A DNA stretch of 64,000 bases, taken from assembly GCA_044869805.1 (NCBI GenBank), contig JBIOXV010000005.1:62001-126000 (forward strand). The letters run 5' to 3'. The notes below the pieces were generated by a model. That model searched no databases and was not told the DNA's origin. It saw only the letters and a list, made by a program, of their open reading frames with translations. The DNA comes from CAWDVR01 sp044869805 (GTDB taxonomy: Bacteria; Acidobacteriota; Thermoanaerobaculia; Multivoradales; SZUA-115). The position numbers and the translations under genes were made by a program. Positions 1 to 9,381 of this stretch are shown piece by piece (within the stretch, counting starts at the first letter, position 1; each line of letters opens with the position of its first letter).

Positions 1-2184
1 TGCTGGATGCTCTCGATCGCTTTCCTCGGAGTGAGCCTGGCTCGAGCGCAGACCACCGGCGCGCAGGAAGCGGGGCCGCAACCAGGTCGCCCGCAGTCTG
101 ATCGCAAGGAGGCGAGCTTCCAGGAGTCGGCCCGCGTGGTGGCCGTGGAGGTGCCGGTCAACGTCGTCGACAAGACGGGCACGCCGGTGCGCGGCCTGAC
201 CGCCGATGACTTCGAGGTCTACGACGAAGGCAAGCTGCAGAGAGTCACCGACTTCGAAGTCATCGATCTCGCGGTGGTCGAAGCCTCGCCCGCGCCCCGC
301 GACCGCTACCTGCCGTCGTCGTCGCGCCGGCACTTCATGCTGCTCTTCGACATCTCCTTCTCCAACCCCTCGGCGATTCTCAAGGCGCGGGTGGCGGCCC
401 GCGACTTCGTGCTCCAGCAGATGCACCCGACCGATCTGGTGGCGGTCGCCACCTACTCGCTCGAGACCGGGCCGCGCCTGGTCGTCACCTTCACGCCGGA
501 CCGCTCCCAGGTGGCGCAGGCGATCGACAGCCTGGGCCTGTTCCGCAGCACCGAGCTCGATCCTCTGCGTTTCCTGATCGAGCCCACCACGCTGCCCGGC
601 CAGGACGCCAGCCAGGCCGTGACCGGACAGCCGGTGGACATCGGCGTCGACCGGCGCGCGGCGATGCGCGAGTACATGGCACTGATGGCGCAGCAGCTCG
701 AGAAGAGCGAGCGCAGCTTCAAGCGCGGCCAGATCACCTCGTTCTCCCGCTCGCTGGGCGAGATGGCGCGTCGCATGAGCGCCATCGAGGGCCGCAAGCA
801 GATCGTGCTCTTCTCCGAGGGCTTCGACAGCCGGCTGCTGACCGGCACGCCGCTCGCCGACATCGCGAGCGGTGACCAGCGGCAGCTCCAGATCCAGCGC
901 GGTGAGCTGTTCTCGGTCGAGTCCGACGACCTCTACGGCAACACCGAGGTGCAGACCCGGCTGCGCGAGATGATCCAGGAGTTCCGGCGCGCCGACTGCA
1001 CCATCCAGGCGGTGGACATCGGCGGTTTGAGAGCGGGCGGCAGCGTGCGCGACGGCGGACCGATCAACTCCGGCCAGGAAGGGCTGTTCTACATGGCCCA
1101 CGAGACCGGCGGCGAGCTGTTCAAGGACGCCAACAACCTGGAGTCGCAGCTCGTGCGCGTGCTGGAGCGCAGCTCGGTGACCTACCTGCTCACCTTCACC
1201 CCTTCCGAGCTGGCGGCGAGCGGCGAGTTCCGCCGCCTGCGCGTCAAGCTCAAGGAGAAGGCGGGCGGCGACGCGCGGCTCTCCTTCCGCCAGGGCTACT
1301 ACGCGGCGCGGCCCTTCGCCGAGCTCGACCCGCTGGAGAAGGAGCTGCTCGCCTCGGAGGCGATCGCCACCGCGGCTCCCGCCGCCGACTTCGGCCTCGA
1401 CGTGCTCGCCGCCCCTTTCCGCGCCACCCGCGAGTGGGCCTACGTGCCGGTGATCGTCGAGGTGGACGGCAAGAGCCTGCTGGTCGGCCACGACGGCAAG
1501 ACTCTGCCGGTGGAGATCTATGTCTACGTCACCGACGACAAGGGCGAGATGAAGGGTTTCTTCACCCAGGAGGTGAACCTCGACATCTCCCGCGGCCGCG
1601 AGCTGCTGACCGGCAAGGGCCTCAAGTACTACGGCCACCTGGAGCTGGCACCGGGCGCCTACCTGGTGCGGGTGCTGGTGCGCAACGCCTCCTCCGGCCG
1701 GGCGGCGGTCGAGGCCGTGCCGCTCGAGGTGCCGGCCTTCGAGCAGCAGGAGACGGTGATGCTGCCGCCCTTCTTCCTCGAAGAGCCCGGGCGCTGGCTG
1801 CTGGTGCGCGAGCGGCAGGACCTGCGCAGCGGCAGCTCCACGATCTATCCCTTCACCATCAACGGCCAGCCCTACGTGCCGGCGGTGCGCCCCGAGATCG
1901 GCCGCGGCCAGGACGCCCGCTTCTGCCTGGTGGCCTACAACCTGGGCGACGGCCCGGTGACCCTGGACGGAGTGGTGGTCAACTCGGTGGGTGAGACCAT
2001 CACCGGCGGCAAGCTGGAGCTGGTCGAGCGCACCGCCACCGGCATCCTGGGGCTCGACAAGCTGCTCGCCAGCTTCGCGCCCTCGGGCCTCGAGGCCGGC
2101 CACTACACCCTGCGCGTGGGCTTGACCGACCCGGTCACCGGCCGCTCGTTCTCCAACTCGATCCCCTTCAGCGTCCCCAACTGA
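1..2184 (+). CDS. Secreted VWFA-related protein, copy 1 (5' end probably outside window)
   Basis: Long protein with a von Willebrand factor A domain of the acidobacterial VWFA-related type. A hydrophobic stretch ending in a signal-peptidase-like LARAQ site suggests export. The reading frame is open to base 1. The first ATG in the window (base 7) gives a signal sequence with no positive N-region, so the true start is probably upstream. The metal-binding (MIDAS) motif DISFS begins near residue 115 counted from base 7. The VWA fold spans roughly residues 100-410, and a beta-rich C-terminal part (about 440-725) ends in Ig-like strands. It is paralogous to the next gene, sharing LKYYGHL, VDIGGLRAGGS and RRHF segments. 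The biological role is unknown; a periplasmic or surface adhesion/scaffold function is inferred from the domain. Confidence 0.88.
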   Translation, partial: CWMLSIAFLGVSLARAQTTGAQEAGPQPGRPQSDRKEASFQESARVVAVEVPVNVVDKTGTPVRGLTADDFEVYDEGKLQRVTDFEVIDLAVVEASPAPRDRYLPSSSRRHFMLLFDISFSNPSAILKARVAARDFVLQQMHPTDLVAVATYSLETGPRLVVTFTPDRSQVAQAIDSLGLFRSTELDPLRFLIEPTTLPGQDASQAVTGQPVDIGVDRRAAMREYMALMAQQLEKSERSFKRGQITSFSRSLGEMARRMSAIEGRKQIVLFSEGFDSRLLTGTPLADIASGDQRQLQIQRGELFSVESDDLYGNTEVQTRLREMIQEFRRADCTIQAVDIGGLRAGGSVRDGGPINSGQEGLFYMAHETGGELFKDANNLESQLVRVLERSSVTYLLTFTPSELAASGEFRRLRVKLKEKAGGDARLSFRQGYYAARPFAELDPLEKELLASEAIATAAPAADFGLDVLAAPFRATREWAYVPVIVEVDGKSLLVGHDGKTLPVEIYVYVTDDKGEMKGFFTQEVNLDISRGRELLTGKGLKYYGHLELAPGAYLVRVLVRNASSGRAAVEAVPLEVPAFEQQETVMLPPFFLEEPGRWLLVRERQDLRSGSSTIYPFTINGQPYVPAVRPEIGRGQDARFCLVAYNLGDGPVTLDGVVVNSVGETITGGKLELVERTATGILGLDKLLASFAPSGLEAGHYTLRVGLTDPVTGRSFSNSIPFSVPN

Positions 2185-2239
2185 GGCCCGGCCGACCCCG
2201 TTCGAGGACGCGGCAAGGGCCGCGCGCCGGCCTTCCCGC

Positions 2240-2255
2240 TGGCTCGACTCTTGCT
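2240..2255 (+). promoter_or_regulatory. Candidate sigma-54 promoter for the second VWA gene
   Basis: TGGCTCGACTCTTGCT fits the -24/-12 consensus TGGCACG-N4-TTGCW with one mismatch. The invariant GG and GC are separated by exactly 10 bases. It lies in the 160-bp gap before the gene at 2345, leaving a leader of about 80 nt. No activator site was identified upstream. Confidence 0.5.
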
Positions 2256-2344
2256 CGCGATTCGACTCTTCCCGAGCCCGGATCGCGCACGGCAGGGCTC
2301 TCGGGCCCTGATACAGTGACCGTCGAACGTGAAGGAGGCCGACC

Positions 2345-4528
2345 GTGAAGCCGCAGACCCTGAAACCGAGCTGGAACTGGACCCTGCTCATCGCCCTCGC
2401 GCTGCTCCTGGTGCCGGTCGCCCGAGGGCAGAAGAACTTCACCGAGACGGCGTCCGTGGTGGTCATCGAGGTCCCGGTCAACGTCACCGTCGGCGGTGAG
2501 CCGGTGCGTGGCCTGACGATCGAGAACTTCGAGGTGCTGGACGGCCGCAAGCCGCAGCCCATCGTCGGCTTCGAGATCGTCGACCTGGGGGTCTCGCAAG
2601 CGGCCGGGGGCGGCGCCGCCCCCGGGCGCGCGCTCCCCACCTCCAGCCGGCGCCACTTCCTGCTCTTCTTCGATCTCTCCTTCTCCGACCCCGGAGCCAT
2701 TCTCCGGGCCCGTGACGCGGCAAAGGAGATGGTCTCCTCCAACCTGCGGCCCGAGGACCTGGCCGGGGTCGTCTCCTACGCCGCCAACACCGGCCTCGCC
2801 GTGATCCTGAACTTCACCTCCGATCGCACCCAGCTCCAGCTCGCCCTCGACACCCTCGGCGCGCCCAACCTGACAGCCACCAACGACCCTCTGGGCCTGA
2901 TGATCGGCGCCCCGGGCGTGGGCGGGGTCGGAGGGGCGGCCGGTCGGGGGGCTCGCCAGGAGTCCGCGGTGGCGGTCGAGACCTACGTCACCGACCTCTC
3001 CAAGATGATCAACCGCTCGGACCGGGACGAGATGCAGGCCAAGGTCACCTCGATGACCCGGCAGCTCGGCGACCTCGGCCGCATGCTCGACGGCGTCGAA
3101 GGGCGCAAGTACGTCGTCTACCTCTCCGAGGGCTTTGACGATCAGCTCCTGGTCGGCGGCGGCGGCAGCGTTCGCTCGGGCGGTGGGGGCGGTGGGGGCA
3201 GCGGAGCCGGCGATCCCGACATCGCCACCTCCGCGGCTTCCTCGGCGAGCGACGACATCGCCTTCGGCAACATCGCCGGCGTGTCGACCGACGAGATGTT
3301 CGGCAGCGGCAAAGTGCAGAATGCCCTGCAGGCCGCTCTGCAGGCCTTCAAGCAGGCCAACTGCACCATCCACGCGGTCGACATCGGGGGTCTGCGGGCC
3401 GGCGGCAGCATCCGCGGCCAGATCTCGGGATCCAACGCGCTGTCGAGCATGGCGAGCGAGACCGGCGGCGAGGTGTTCCGAAACTTCAACGACCTGTCGC
3501 AGGCCATGGACCTGCTGCTGCAGAAGACCAGCGTCACCTACATCCTCGCCGTGCAGCCGGAGGACCTCAAGCGCGACGGCAAGTACCACGGACTCAAGGT
3601 GCGCTTGCGGAACGCGCCCAAGGGCGCCGAAGTCCAGGCGCGCCCCGGCTTCTACGCGCCGCTGCCGCTCACCCAGCAGAGCCGGATGGAGCGCAACCTG
3701 CGCGCCGCCGACGACCTCTTCGGCGCCGAGGGCGGCGCGCTGCAGACGGCGGTGGTGGCGGCGCCCTTCCGCGCCCCGGAAGGCAAGGCCTACGTGCCGG
3801 TGCTGATCGAGGCCAACGGCAAGTCGCTGATCGCGGGGGTCAAGGGCCCCATGCTGCCGCTCGAGATCTACACCTACGCCCTCGACCCCGCGGGCGCGGT
3901 GCACGACTTCTTCGCCCAGACCCTGGGGGTGGACTTGAAGCAGGCGAGCGCCCTGCTCCAGCAGACCGGGCTCAAGTACTACGGCCACCTCGACCTCGAC
4001 CCCGGCGAGTACTCGGTGCGCGTGCTGGTGCGCAACCTGGAGACCGGGATCTCGTCGCTGCGGGTGGTGCCGGTCACCGTGCCGGACTACGCCAAGGGCG
4101 AGGTCAGCCTCGCGCCGCCCGCCTTCCCCGAGCCGTTGGGCAAGTGGCTGATGGTGCGCGAGGCCCCCGAGCGCCAGCGCAACGTGCCCTTCCCCTTCAT
4201 GCTCAGGGACCAGCCGTTCCTGCCCTCGGCGTCGCCGGCGTGGCCGGCCCAGGGAGAGACGCAGATTCCGGTGGCCGCCTTCAACCTCGGCCAGGGGCCG
4301 CTGGGCGCCGACGTCAAGCTGCGCTCCGCCGAGGGCGCGGAGCAGAAGGGCCTGCAAGTGGCCAAGATCGAGCGCGTGCCGGGCGCCATCCCGGGCTCGG
4401 AGACGCTGCTCGTCGGTCTCAAATACTCCGGCCTGGCGCCCGGCCGCTACCGGCTGGAGGTCGTGGTCACCGACCAGGGCACCGGCCGCAGCGGCTCGAG
4501 CTCGGCGGAGGTGACCGTCGCCGACTAG
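2345..4528 (+). CDS. Secreted VWFA-related protein, copy 2
   Basis: Second VWA-domain protein (727 aa), paralogous to the upstream gene. It starts at GTG with a good Shine-Dalgarno (GGAGG, 6 nt upstream). Residues 1-29 form a typical signal peptide: basic start, hydrophobic core, then VARGQ. The MIDAS motif DLSFS begins near residue 110. It differs from copy 1 by a glycine/serine-rich insertion near residues 271-290 within the VWA region, probably a flexible loop. The C-terminal half repeats the beta-rich architecture of copy 1, including a KYYGHLDLDPG segment. The rlmI-like gene follows after 10 bp, so co-transcription is likely. Function is inferred only as an extracytoplasmic interaction module. 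Confidence 0.9.
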   Translation: MKPQTLKPSWNWTLLIALALLLVPVARGQKNFTETASVVVIEVPVNVTVGGEPVRGLTIENFEVLDGRKPQPIVGFEIVDLGVSQAAGGGAAPGRALPTSSRRHFLLFFDLSFSDPGAILRARDAAKEMVSSNLRPEDLAGVVSYAANTGLAVILNFTSDRTQLQLALDTLGAPNLTATNDPLGLMIGAPGVGGVGGAAGRGARQESAVAVETYVTDLSKMINRSDRDEMQAKVTSMTRQLGDLGRMLDGVEGRKYVVYLSEGFDDQLLVGGGGSVRSGGGGGGGSGAGDPDIATSAASSASDDIAFGNIAGVSTDEMFGSGKVQNALQAALQAFKQANCTIHAVDIGGLRAGGSIRGQISGSNALSSMASETGGEVFRNFNDLSQAMDLLLQKTSVTYILAVQPEDLKRDGKYHGLKVRLRNAPKGAEVQARPGFYAPLPLTQQSRMERNLRAADDLFGAEGGALQTAVVAAPFRAPEGKAYVPVLIEANGKSLIAGVKGPMLPLEIYTYALDPAGAVHDFFAQTLGVDLKQASALLQQTGLKYYGHLDLDPGEYSVRVLVRNLETGISSLRVVPVTVPDYAKGEVSLAPPAFPEPLGKWLMVREAPERQRNVPFPFMLRDQPFLPSASPAWPAQGETQIPVAAFNLGQGPLGADVKLRSAEGAEQKGLQVAKIERVPGAIPGSETLLVGLKYSGLAPGRYRLEVVVTDQGTGRSGSSSAEVTVAD

Positions 4529-4538
4529 CACTAGCTCC

Positions 4539-5708
4539 ATGCCGGCACTGGTGCGTTTGAAGGCCGGTCGGGACAAGGCCGCCCGCCGTGGCCACCCCTG
4601 GATCTTCTCCGGCGCCGTCGCCTCCGCGGAGGGCGGCGAGCAGCCGGTCGCGCGCGTGCTCGGTGCCGGCGGCGAGGACCTGGGGCTCGGCTTCTTCCAG
4701 CCTGCGTCTCGCATCCCGGTGCGCCTCGTCGGCCACGGCTTCCCGGACCTCGATCGCGCCTTCTTCGCCGCCCGCCTGGCCGAGGCCGCGGCGCTGCGCG
4801 CCTCGCTGCTGCCGCCGGAAACCTCCGGCTACCGCGTGCTCAATGCCGAGGGCGACGGCGTGCCCGGCTGGACCGTCGACCGCTTCGGGGACGCGCTGGT
4901 CAGCCAGATCACGGCCGGCGGCCTGGAGCGCCTGCGCCACGAGGCCTACGCAGCGCTGGGCGCCGCTTTCCCCGGCCTCGCCATTCTTCAGCGCAACCGT
5001 TTGCGAGCCCGCCGCCAGGAGGGCCTGCCCGAGGTGGACGAGGCGGTGGCCGGTCAGCCGCCCGAGGTGGCGGGCTTCACCGAGCACGGCCTGGCCTTCA
5101 CCGCCGCGCTCGCGGGTGGGCAGAAGACCGGTTTCTACTGCGACCAGCGCGAGAACCGCCGTCTGGCCGAGCGGCTGGCCGGCGGACGCGCGGTGCTCGA
5201 CCTCTTCGCGCATACCGGTGCGTTTGCAGCCTATGCTCTGCGCGGCGGCGCCCGCACGGTGGTGGCCGTGGAATCGGCACCGCGCCTGACGGCGGTCGCC
5301 TCGCACCACCTCGCGGCCAACGGCCTCGATGCCGGCCGGCTCGAGTGGGTGGAGGCCGACGTCTTCGCCGACCTCCGGCAGCGTGGCGACCGCTACGACC
5401 TGGTGGTCTGCGACCCGCCGCCCCTGGTGCCACGCAAGAGCGACCTCGACCGCGGCAGCCGCGCCTACAAGGATTTGAACCGCCTGGCCCTGGGCCGCGT
5501 GGCGCCCGGCGGGTTCCTCCTGACCTTCACCTGCAGCGGCGCGGTCGACGCCCGCCTGTTTCGCCAGATCCTCTTCGCCGCCGCGGACGAGGCGCGCGCA
5601 CGCGTCTCGCTCCTCGCTCCGCTCGCCGCCGCGCCCGACCATCCGATCGACGTGCGCCATCCGGAAGGGGAGTACCTCAAAGGCTGGCTCTGCATCCGCC
5701 TGGCGTAG
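4539..5708 (+). CDS. rlmI: 23S rRNA (cytosine) methyltransferase, RlmI/RlmK-like
   Basis: SAM-dependent RNA methyltransferase of 389 aa, the usual length for RlmI, which makes m5C1962 in E. coli 23S rRNA. An N-terminal PUA-type domain (residues about 1-75, with GHPWIFSGAV) precedes a Rossmann methyltransferase domain. Visible motifs are KTGFYCDQRENR, the SAM-binding LDLFAHTGAF near residue 220, CDPPPL near 291 and a conserved Cys in FTCSG near 331, which fits the m5C catalytic cysteine. The start lies 10 bp after the VWA stop. The pairing with a VWA gene looks incidental. A terminator-like hairpin follows at 5749. Confidence 0.92.
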   Translation: MPALVRLKAGRDKAARRGHPWIFSGAVASAEGGEQPVARVLGAGGEDLGLGFFQPASRIPVRLVGHGFPDLDRAFFAARLAEAAALRASLLPPETSGYRVLNAEGDGVPGWTVDRFGDALVSQITAGGLERLRHEAYAALGAAFPGLAILQRNRLRARRQEGLPEVDEAVAGQPPEVAGFTEHGLAFTAALAGGQKTGFYCDQRENRRLAERLAGGRAVLDLFAHTGAFAAYALRGGARTVVAVESAPRLTAVASHHLAANGLDAGRLEWVEADVFADLRQRGDRYDLVVCDPPPLVPRKSDLDRGSRAYKDLNRLALGRVAPGGFLLTFTCSGAVDARLFRQILFAAADEARARVSLLAPLAAAPDHPIDVRHPEGEYLKGWLCIRLA

Positions 5709-5748
5709 ACGGTGCGCCGGCGTCCGCTCGCGGCCACGGCGCCGTCCT

Positions 5749-5775
5749 GCCGAGGCCACAGATCTCGGCCTTTTT
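5749..5775 (+). terminator. Rho-independent terminator after rlmI
   Basis: GCCGAG pairs with CTCGGC around a 9-nt loop, and a C plus a run of five T follow. An overlapping alternative pairing AGGCC/GGCCT puts the T run directly after the stem. It lies 41 bp after the rlmI stop and just before a sigma-54-like site. Confidence 0.6.
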
Positions 5776-5800
5776 GCGCGTCCCTGTATGCAGCGCGGCG

Positions 5801-5816
5801 TGGCATCGGCGTTGCA
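5801..5816 (+). promoter_or_regulatory. Candidate sigma-54 promoter upstream of TPR gene
   Basis: TGGCATCGGCGTTGCA has GG and GC separated by 10 bases, with TGGCAY and TTGCA matching the -24 and -12 elements. It sits in the 238-bp gap between rlmI and the TPR gene at 5947, so the leader would be about 120 nt. Confidence 0.55.
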
Positions 5817-5946
5817 AAACCCTCCGTTGCCTACGAGCCGATTCCTCTGATCGCACCCACCCCAACGGCTCGAGGGAGTGCCTGCGTGCCCCCTCGAGCT
5901 CCCGCCTCGCCAACCCGCACGGAACGCATCGAGTGAGCCGAGTATC

Positions 5947-7596
5947 ATGCGTTTGATGCGCGCCCTGGCGTTCGCAATGCTCTGTTGCTTCGCGATCGCC
6001 GCCCAGCGGTCGCCCGCTGCGACCGCGGACCCTCCGGCGTCTGCCTCCGCATCGCCCTCGCCTTCGCAGCAGGCCTTCGAGCAGGCGCTCGCCGAGGTCC
6101 GCGCCGGCAGGCCGCAGTCCGCGCTCGCCATCCTCGAGCCCCTGCGCGGCCAGGCGTCGACCGAGCCCCCGGTGCTGGCCTTGCTCGGCGCGGTGTACCT
6201 CGAGTCGGGCCGGCCGCAAGATGCGCTGGCGGTCCTCGAGCCGCTGGCCAGCTCCCAGGCGGCCGATCCCGCCGTGCTCTACAACGCGGCACGGGCGGCG
6301 AAGGCGAGCGGGCAGGAGGAGAAAGCTCTGGCATGGCTGGCGCGCTCGGCGGCCCTGGCGCCGGTCTCCCCCGCGGCACGCGAGCTGGGCCTCGCGCACG
6401 GCCGGGAGGGACAGTGGGAGGACGCCTATCGGCTGCTGCGGCCATGGGCCAAGGCGGTGGCGGGCGACGTCGAGGGCCGCCAGGCCGCGGCCTTTGCGGC
6501 GGTGAGGCTGGGCCGGCCGGCCGAGGCGCGGGACCTCCTCGCCGGCCTGCCGCCCGACCCACCGCCGCGCCGGGTGCTGGAAGCCGAGATCTGTTTCGCG
6601 GAAGGAGACCCGAACGCCGCGCTCGCCGCCCTGGAGCCACTGCTCAGAGTGCCGCCGCCGGGCCTCGCTCGCGAGGTACGGCGCCTCGCCGCCGACGCGA
6701 ACCTGTCCACGGGCCGCGCTGCCGAAGCCGTGGCGCAGCTCGCCGGGCACACCGGGGGCGATGCCGCGCTCGCGCTGCTCCTCGCCCAGGCCCAGTTCCA
6801 GACCGGCGAGGTGGAAGCGGCGCTCGCGACGCTCGAGCCCTTCGTGCCTCGCGACGCCTCCCACGCCGGCGCCGGGCCGAGCCTCGACCTCGAGTACGGC
6901 CGCATGCTGGTGGCCGCCGGCCGCGCCACGGAAGCCATCGACATCGTGCGCCGCGGCCTCGCCCGCCTACCCGAGGACCGGCAGGGCTGGCAAACGCTCG
7001 CCCAGGCGCTGCTGGCGGCCGGCCGCCGCGACGAGGGCCAGCAGGCGCTGGAGCGCTTTCGCGCGCTCGCCGCCGCCGAGGCCTCGGCTGCCGAGCGCAA
7101 GCGCGAGCTCGAGGCCACGGCCCGCGATGCCACCGCCGCCGGCCTCGAACGCGCCATGGCGGCGCTCGCCGCCGGCCGGCCGGAGGACGCGCTGGCCCTG
7201 GCGCGGCGCGAGGCTTCGCTGGTCGCCGACGACCCGCGGCCGCCGCTCGTCGCCGGCCACGTGCTGTTGACTCTGGGGCGCTACCAGGAAGCGCTCGCCG
7301 CCACCGAAGCTTCCCTGCGCCTCGCTCCCGACCAACCGGATGCGCTCTACCAGCACGGTGTCGCGGCTCTGGGGTCGGGCGACGTGGCGCGGGCCGAGAG
7401 CGACCTGCGGCGGGCGCTGGAGCTCGCGCCCGGGCACCTCGCGGCGCTGAACGATCTCGCCGTGCTGCTGCTCGGGACCGGCCGGAAGGAGGAGGCCGGC
7501 GGGCTCCTCGAGCGCGCCCTCGCGCTCAAGCCGGACGACCCGCGCGCGCGGCAGAGCCTGGAGAAGCTGAGAACGAGCCCCCCAGGAAGCAGATGA
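5947..7596 (+). CDS. Exported TPR protein upstream of CRTAC1
   Basis: Tetratricopeptide-repeat protein of 549 aa. The frame extends upstream to a GTG at 5878, but the ATG at 5947 opens a convincing signal peptide (MRLMRALAFAMLCCFAIAAQ), so I use it. TPR-like helical pairs run through the protein, for example ALAILEPLRGQ, ALLGAVYLESGRPQDAL, ALYQHGVAALGSGDVARAE and ALNDLAVLLLGTGRKEEA. It is a clear paralogue of the gene at 9394 in layout and repeat wording. It is followed after 13 bp by the FG-GAP/ASPIC gene, so the two probably form an operon. TPR-CRTAC1 neighbours are frequent in Acidobacteriota. The partner is unknown; a periplasmic protein-interaction role is inferred. Confidence 0.85.
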   Translation: MRLMRALAFAMLCCFAIAAQRSPAATADPPASASASPSPSQQAFEQALAEVRAGRPQSALAILEPLRGQASTEPPVLALLGAVYLESGRPQDALAVLEPLASSQAADPAVLYNAARAAKASGQEEKALAWLARSAALAPVSPAARELGLAHGREGQWEDAYRLLRPWAKAVAGDVEGRQAAAFAAVRLGRPAEARDLLAGLPPDPPPRRVLEAEICFAEGDPNAALAALEPLLRVPPPGLAREVRRLAADANLSTGRAAEAVAQLAGHTGGDAALALLLAQAQFQTGEVEAALATLEPFVPRDASHAGAGPSLDLEYGRMLVAAGRATEAIDIVRRGLARLPEDRQGWQTLAQALLAAGRRDEGQQALERFRALAAAEASAAERKRELEATARDATAAGLERAMAALAAGRPEDALALARREASLVADDPRPPLVAGHVLLTLGRYQEALAATEASLRLAPDQPDALYQHGVAALGSGDVARAESDLRRALELAPGHLAALNDLAVLLLGTGRKEEAGGLLERALALKPDDPRARQSLEKLRTSPPGSR

Positions 7597-7616
7597 ACAC
7601 GGGAAGCAGATGAACA
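7585..7616 (+). repeat. 17-bp-spaced direct repeat at the TPR/CRTAC1 junction
   Basis: GGAAGCAGATGAACA occurs at 7585-7599 and again at 7602-7616. The first copy contains the TPR stop codon and the second contains the ATG of the next gene, so a short tandem duplication created or duplicated the translation start. Confidence 0.8.
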
Positions 7617-9322
7617 GATTTGCTGCGCGACGGCCTCTTCACCAGCTCCTGCGCACCATGCATCGCGTCTCGACACCGATGCTCCTCGCTTGGTTCGCCT
7701 TCCTCGCCGGGGCCCAGGAGCCGTCGGCAATCCGCTTCCGTGAGGTGGCGAACGCCTGGGGCCTCGACTTCCGGCACCACCACGGCGGCTCCGGCCAGTA
7801 CTTCATGGTCGAGACCATGGGCGGCGGCGTGATCCTCTTCGACTACGACGGCGATGGCGACGCCGACGCCTTCTTCGTCGACAGCGGCGCGCTGCCCGGC
7901 TATCAGGGCGAGCCCGCCCGCTCGCGCCTGCTGCGCAACGACGGCGGGGGCCGCTTCGTCGACGTCACCGGTGACTCCGGCCTCGCGCTCAAGAGCTATG
8001 GCATGGGCGGCTCCGCCGGCGACGTCGACGGCGACGCCGATCTCGACCTCTACGTCACCGCCTTCGGCAAGAACCAGCTCTTCGTGAACCAGGGCGATGG
8101 GCGGTTCACCGACGCCGGCGCCGGCTCGGGCGCCGACCTCGACTCGTGGAGCGCCTCGGCGGCGTTGGCCGACGTGGACCACGACGCCGACCTCGACCTC
8201 TTCGTGACCACCTACGTCGACTTCCGGCTCGACAACCACAAGTTCTGCGGCGACCGCGAGCGCGGCATCCAGAGCTACTGCTCGCCGGAGGTCTACCAGG
8301 GCCTGCCCGAGCGCTTCTTCCGCAACCGCGGCGACGGCACCTTCGAGGACGCGACCGCGGCGGCGGGCCTCGGCGGCGCGCTCGGCAACGGCCTGGGCGT
8401 GGTGGCCGCCGACCTGACCGAGGACGGCTGGCCCGACGTCTACGTGGCCAACGACGCCTCACCCAACTTCCTGTTCAAGAACCGCGGCGACGGCAGCTTC
8501 GAGGACATTTCGCTCGCCTCGGGCACCGCCTTCGGCGACCGCGGGCGGCCGGAGGGAGGCATGGGGGTGGCGGTGGCCGACTACGACGCCGACCTGCTGC
8601 CCGACATCGTGGTCACCAACTCGGAGCTCGAAACCAACTCGCTGTTCAAGAACCTGGGCGGCGAGCTGTTCCGCGACAGCCGCTACGTGGCGCGGATCGC
8701 CGAGCCGTCGCTGATGGAGGTGGCCTTCGGCGTCGCCTTCGCCGATCTCGACAACGACGGCGACCCCGACCTTGCGATCGCCAACGGCCACATCCTCGAC
8801 AACGCAGAGTTGTTCGCTGCCCGCAACACCTACAAGCAACGCAACCAGGTGTTCGAGAACCTGGGCGGTGGCAAGTTCCGCGAGCTCCTGGACACCGGCG
8901 TCGACGTGGTGCGGGCGAGCCGTGGCCTGGCGGTGGGCGACCTCGACGCCGACGGCACGCTCGACCTCGTGATCGTCAACTGCAACGACGTCGCCGAGGC
9001 CTACCAGAACGCGACGGCGGGCGGCCATTGGCTGGCGGTCGAGCTCGCCGGCACGGCGAGCAACCGCTCGGGGCTGGGCGCCACGATCGAAGTGAGAGCC
9101 GGCGCCAGCCGGCAGGTGCAGGAGGTGCAGAGCGCCTCCTCGTACCTGTCGCAGAACGAGGCGGCGCTGCACTTCGGCCTCGGCCCGGCGACAGCGATCA
9201 ACGAGCTCATCGTGCGCTGGCCGAGCGGCAGGCGCCAGCGGTTCCTCGGCCTCGCCGCCGACCGGCGGTTGCGGATCGCGGAAGGCGAGCCGACGCCGGC
9301 GCCCGCCGCCAGAGCGCAGTAG
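7610..9322 (+). CDS. CRTAC1-family protein with FG-GAP/VCBS repeats and ASPIC/UnbV domain
   Basis: Secreted beta-propeller protein of 570 aa. Calcium-binding FG-GAP-like motifs recur: DYDGDGDADAF, DVDGDADLDLY, DVDHDADLDLF, DLTEDGWPDVY, DYDADLLPDI, DLDNDGDPDLA and DLDADGTLDLV. The C-terminal 80 residues contain the ASPIC/UnbV signature (LGATIEVRAG, SQNEAALHFGLG, IVRWPSGRRQ). A signal peptide is visible (MHRVSTPMLLAWFAFLAGAQ), so the true start could be the ATG at 7658 rather than 7610. It is sandwiched between two paralogous TPR genes, probably as one operon. Bacterial members have no settled function; calcium-dependent surface or periplasmic binding is inferred. Confidence 0.92.
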   Translation: MNRFAARRPLHQLLRTMHRVSTPMLLAWFAFLAGAQEPSAIRFREVANAWGLDFRHHHGGSGQYFMVETMGGGVILFDYDGDGDADAFFVDSGALPGYQGEPARSRLLRNDGGGRFVDVTGDSGLALKSYGMGGSAGDVDGDADLDLYVTAFGKNQLFVNQGDGRFTDAGAGSGADLDSWSASAALADVDHDADLDLFVTTYVDFRLDNHKFCGDRERGIQSYCSPEVYQGLPERFFRNRGDGTFEDATAAAGLGGALGNGLGVVAADLTEDGWPDVYVANDASPNFLFKNRGDGSFEDISLASGTAFGDRGRPEGGMGVAVADYDADLLPDIVVTNSELETNSLFKNLGGELFRDSRYVARIAEPSLMEVAFGVAFADLDNDGDPDLAIANGHILDNAELFAARNTYKQRNQVFENLGGGKFRELLDTGVDVVRASRGLAVGDLDADGTLDLVIVNCNDVAEAYQNATAGGHWLAVELAGTASNRSGLGATIEVRAGASRQVQEVQSASSYLSQNEAALHFGLGPATAINELIVRWPSGRRQRFLGLAADRRLRIAEGEPTPAPAARAQ

Positions 9323-9381
9323 CTCGCCGCTTTCGCCAGGCTGGCCCGCGCCCCGCGGCAGGGGGCACGAGAGATGCAAGC

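Noticed and set aside
2168..4714. 848-aa open frame on the minus strand, opposite the second VWA gene
   Set aside because: Antisense frame kept open by high GC; it is low in hydrophobic structure, rich in Arg/Gly/His, and overlaps two well-supported genes.
9333..9350. TGGCCCGCGCCCCGC-like sequence before the second TPR gene as a further sigma-54 site
   Set aside because: The TTG part of the -12 element is missing; a -10-like TAGAAT right before the ATG explains the start better.
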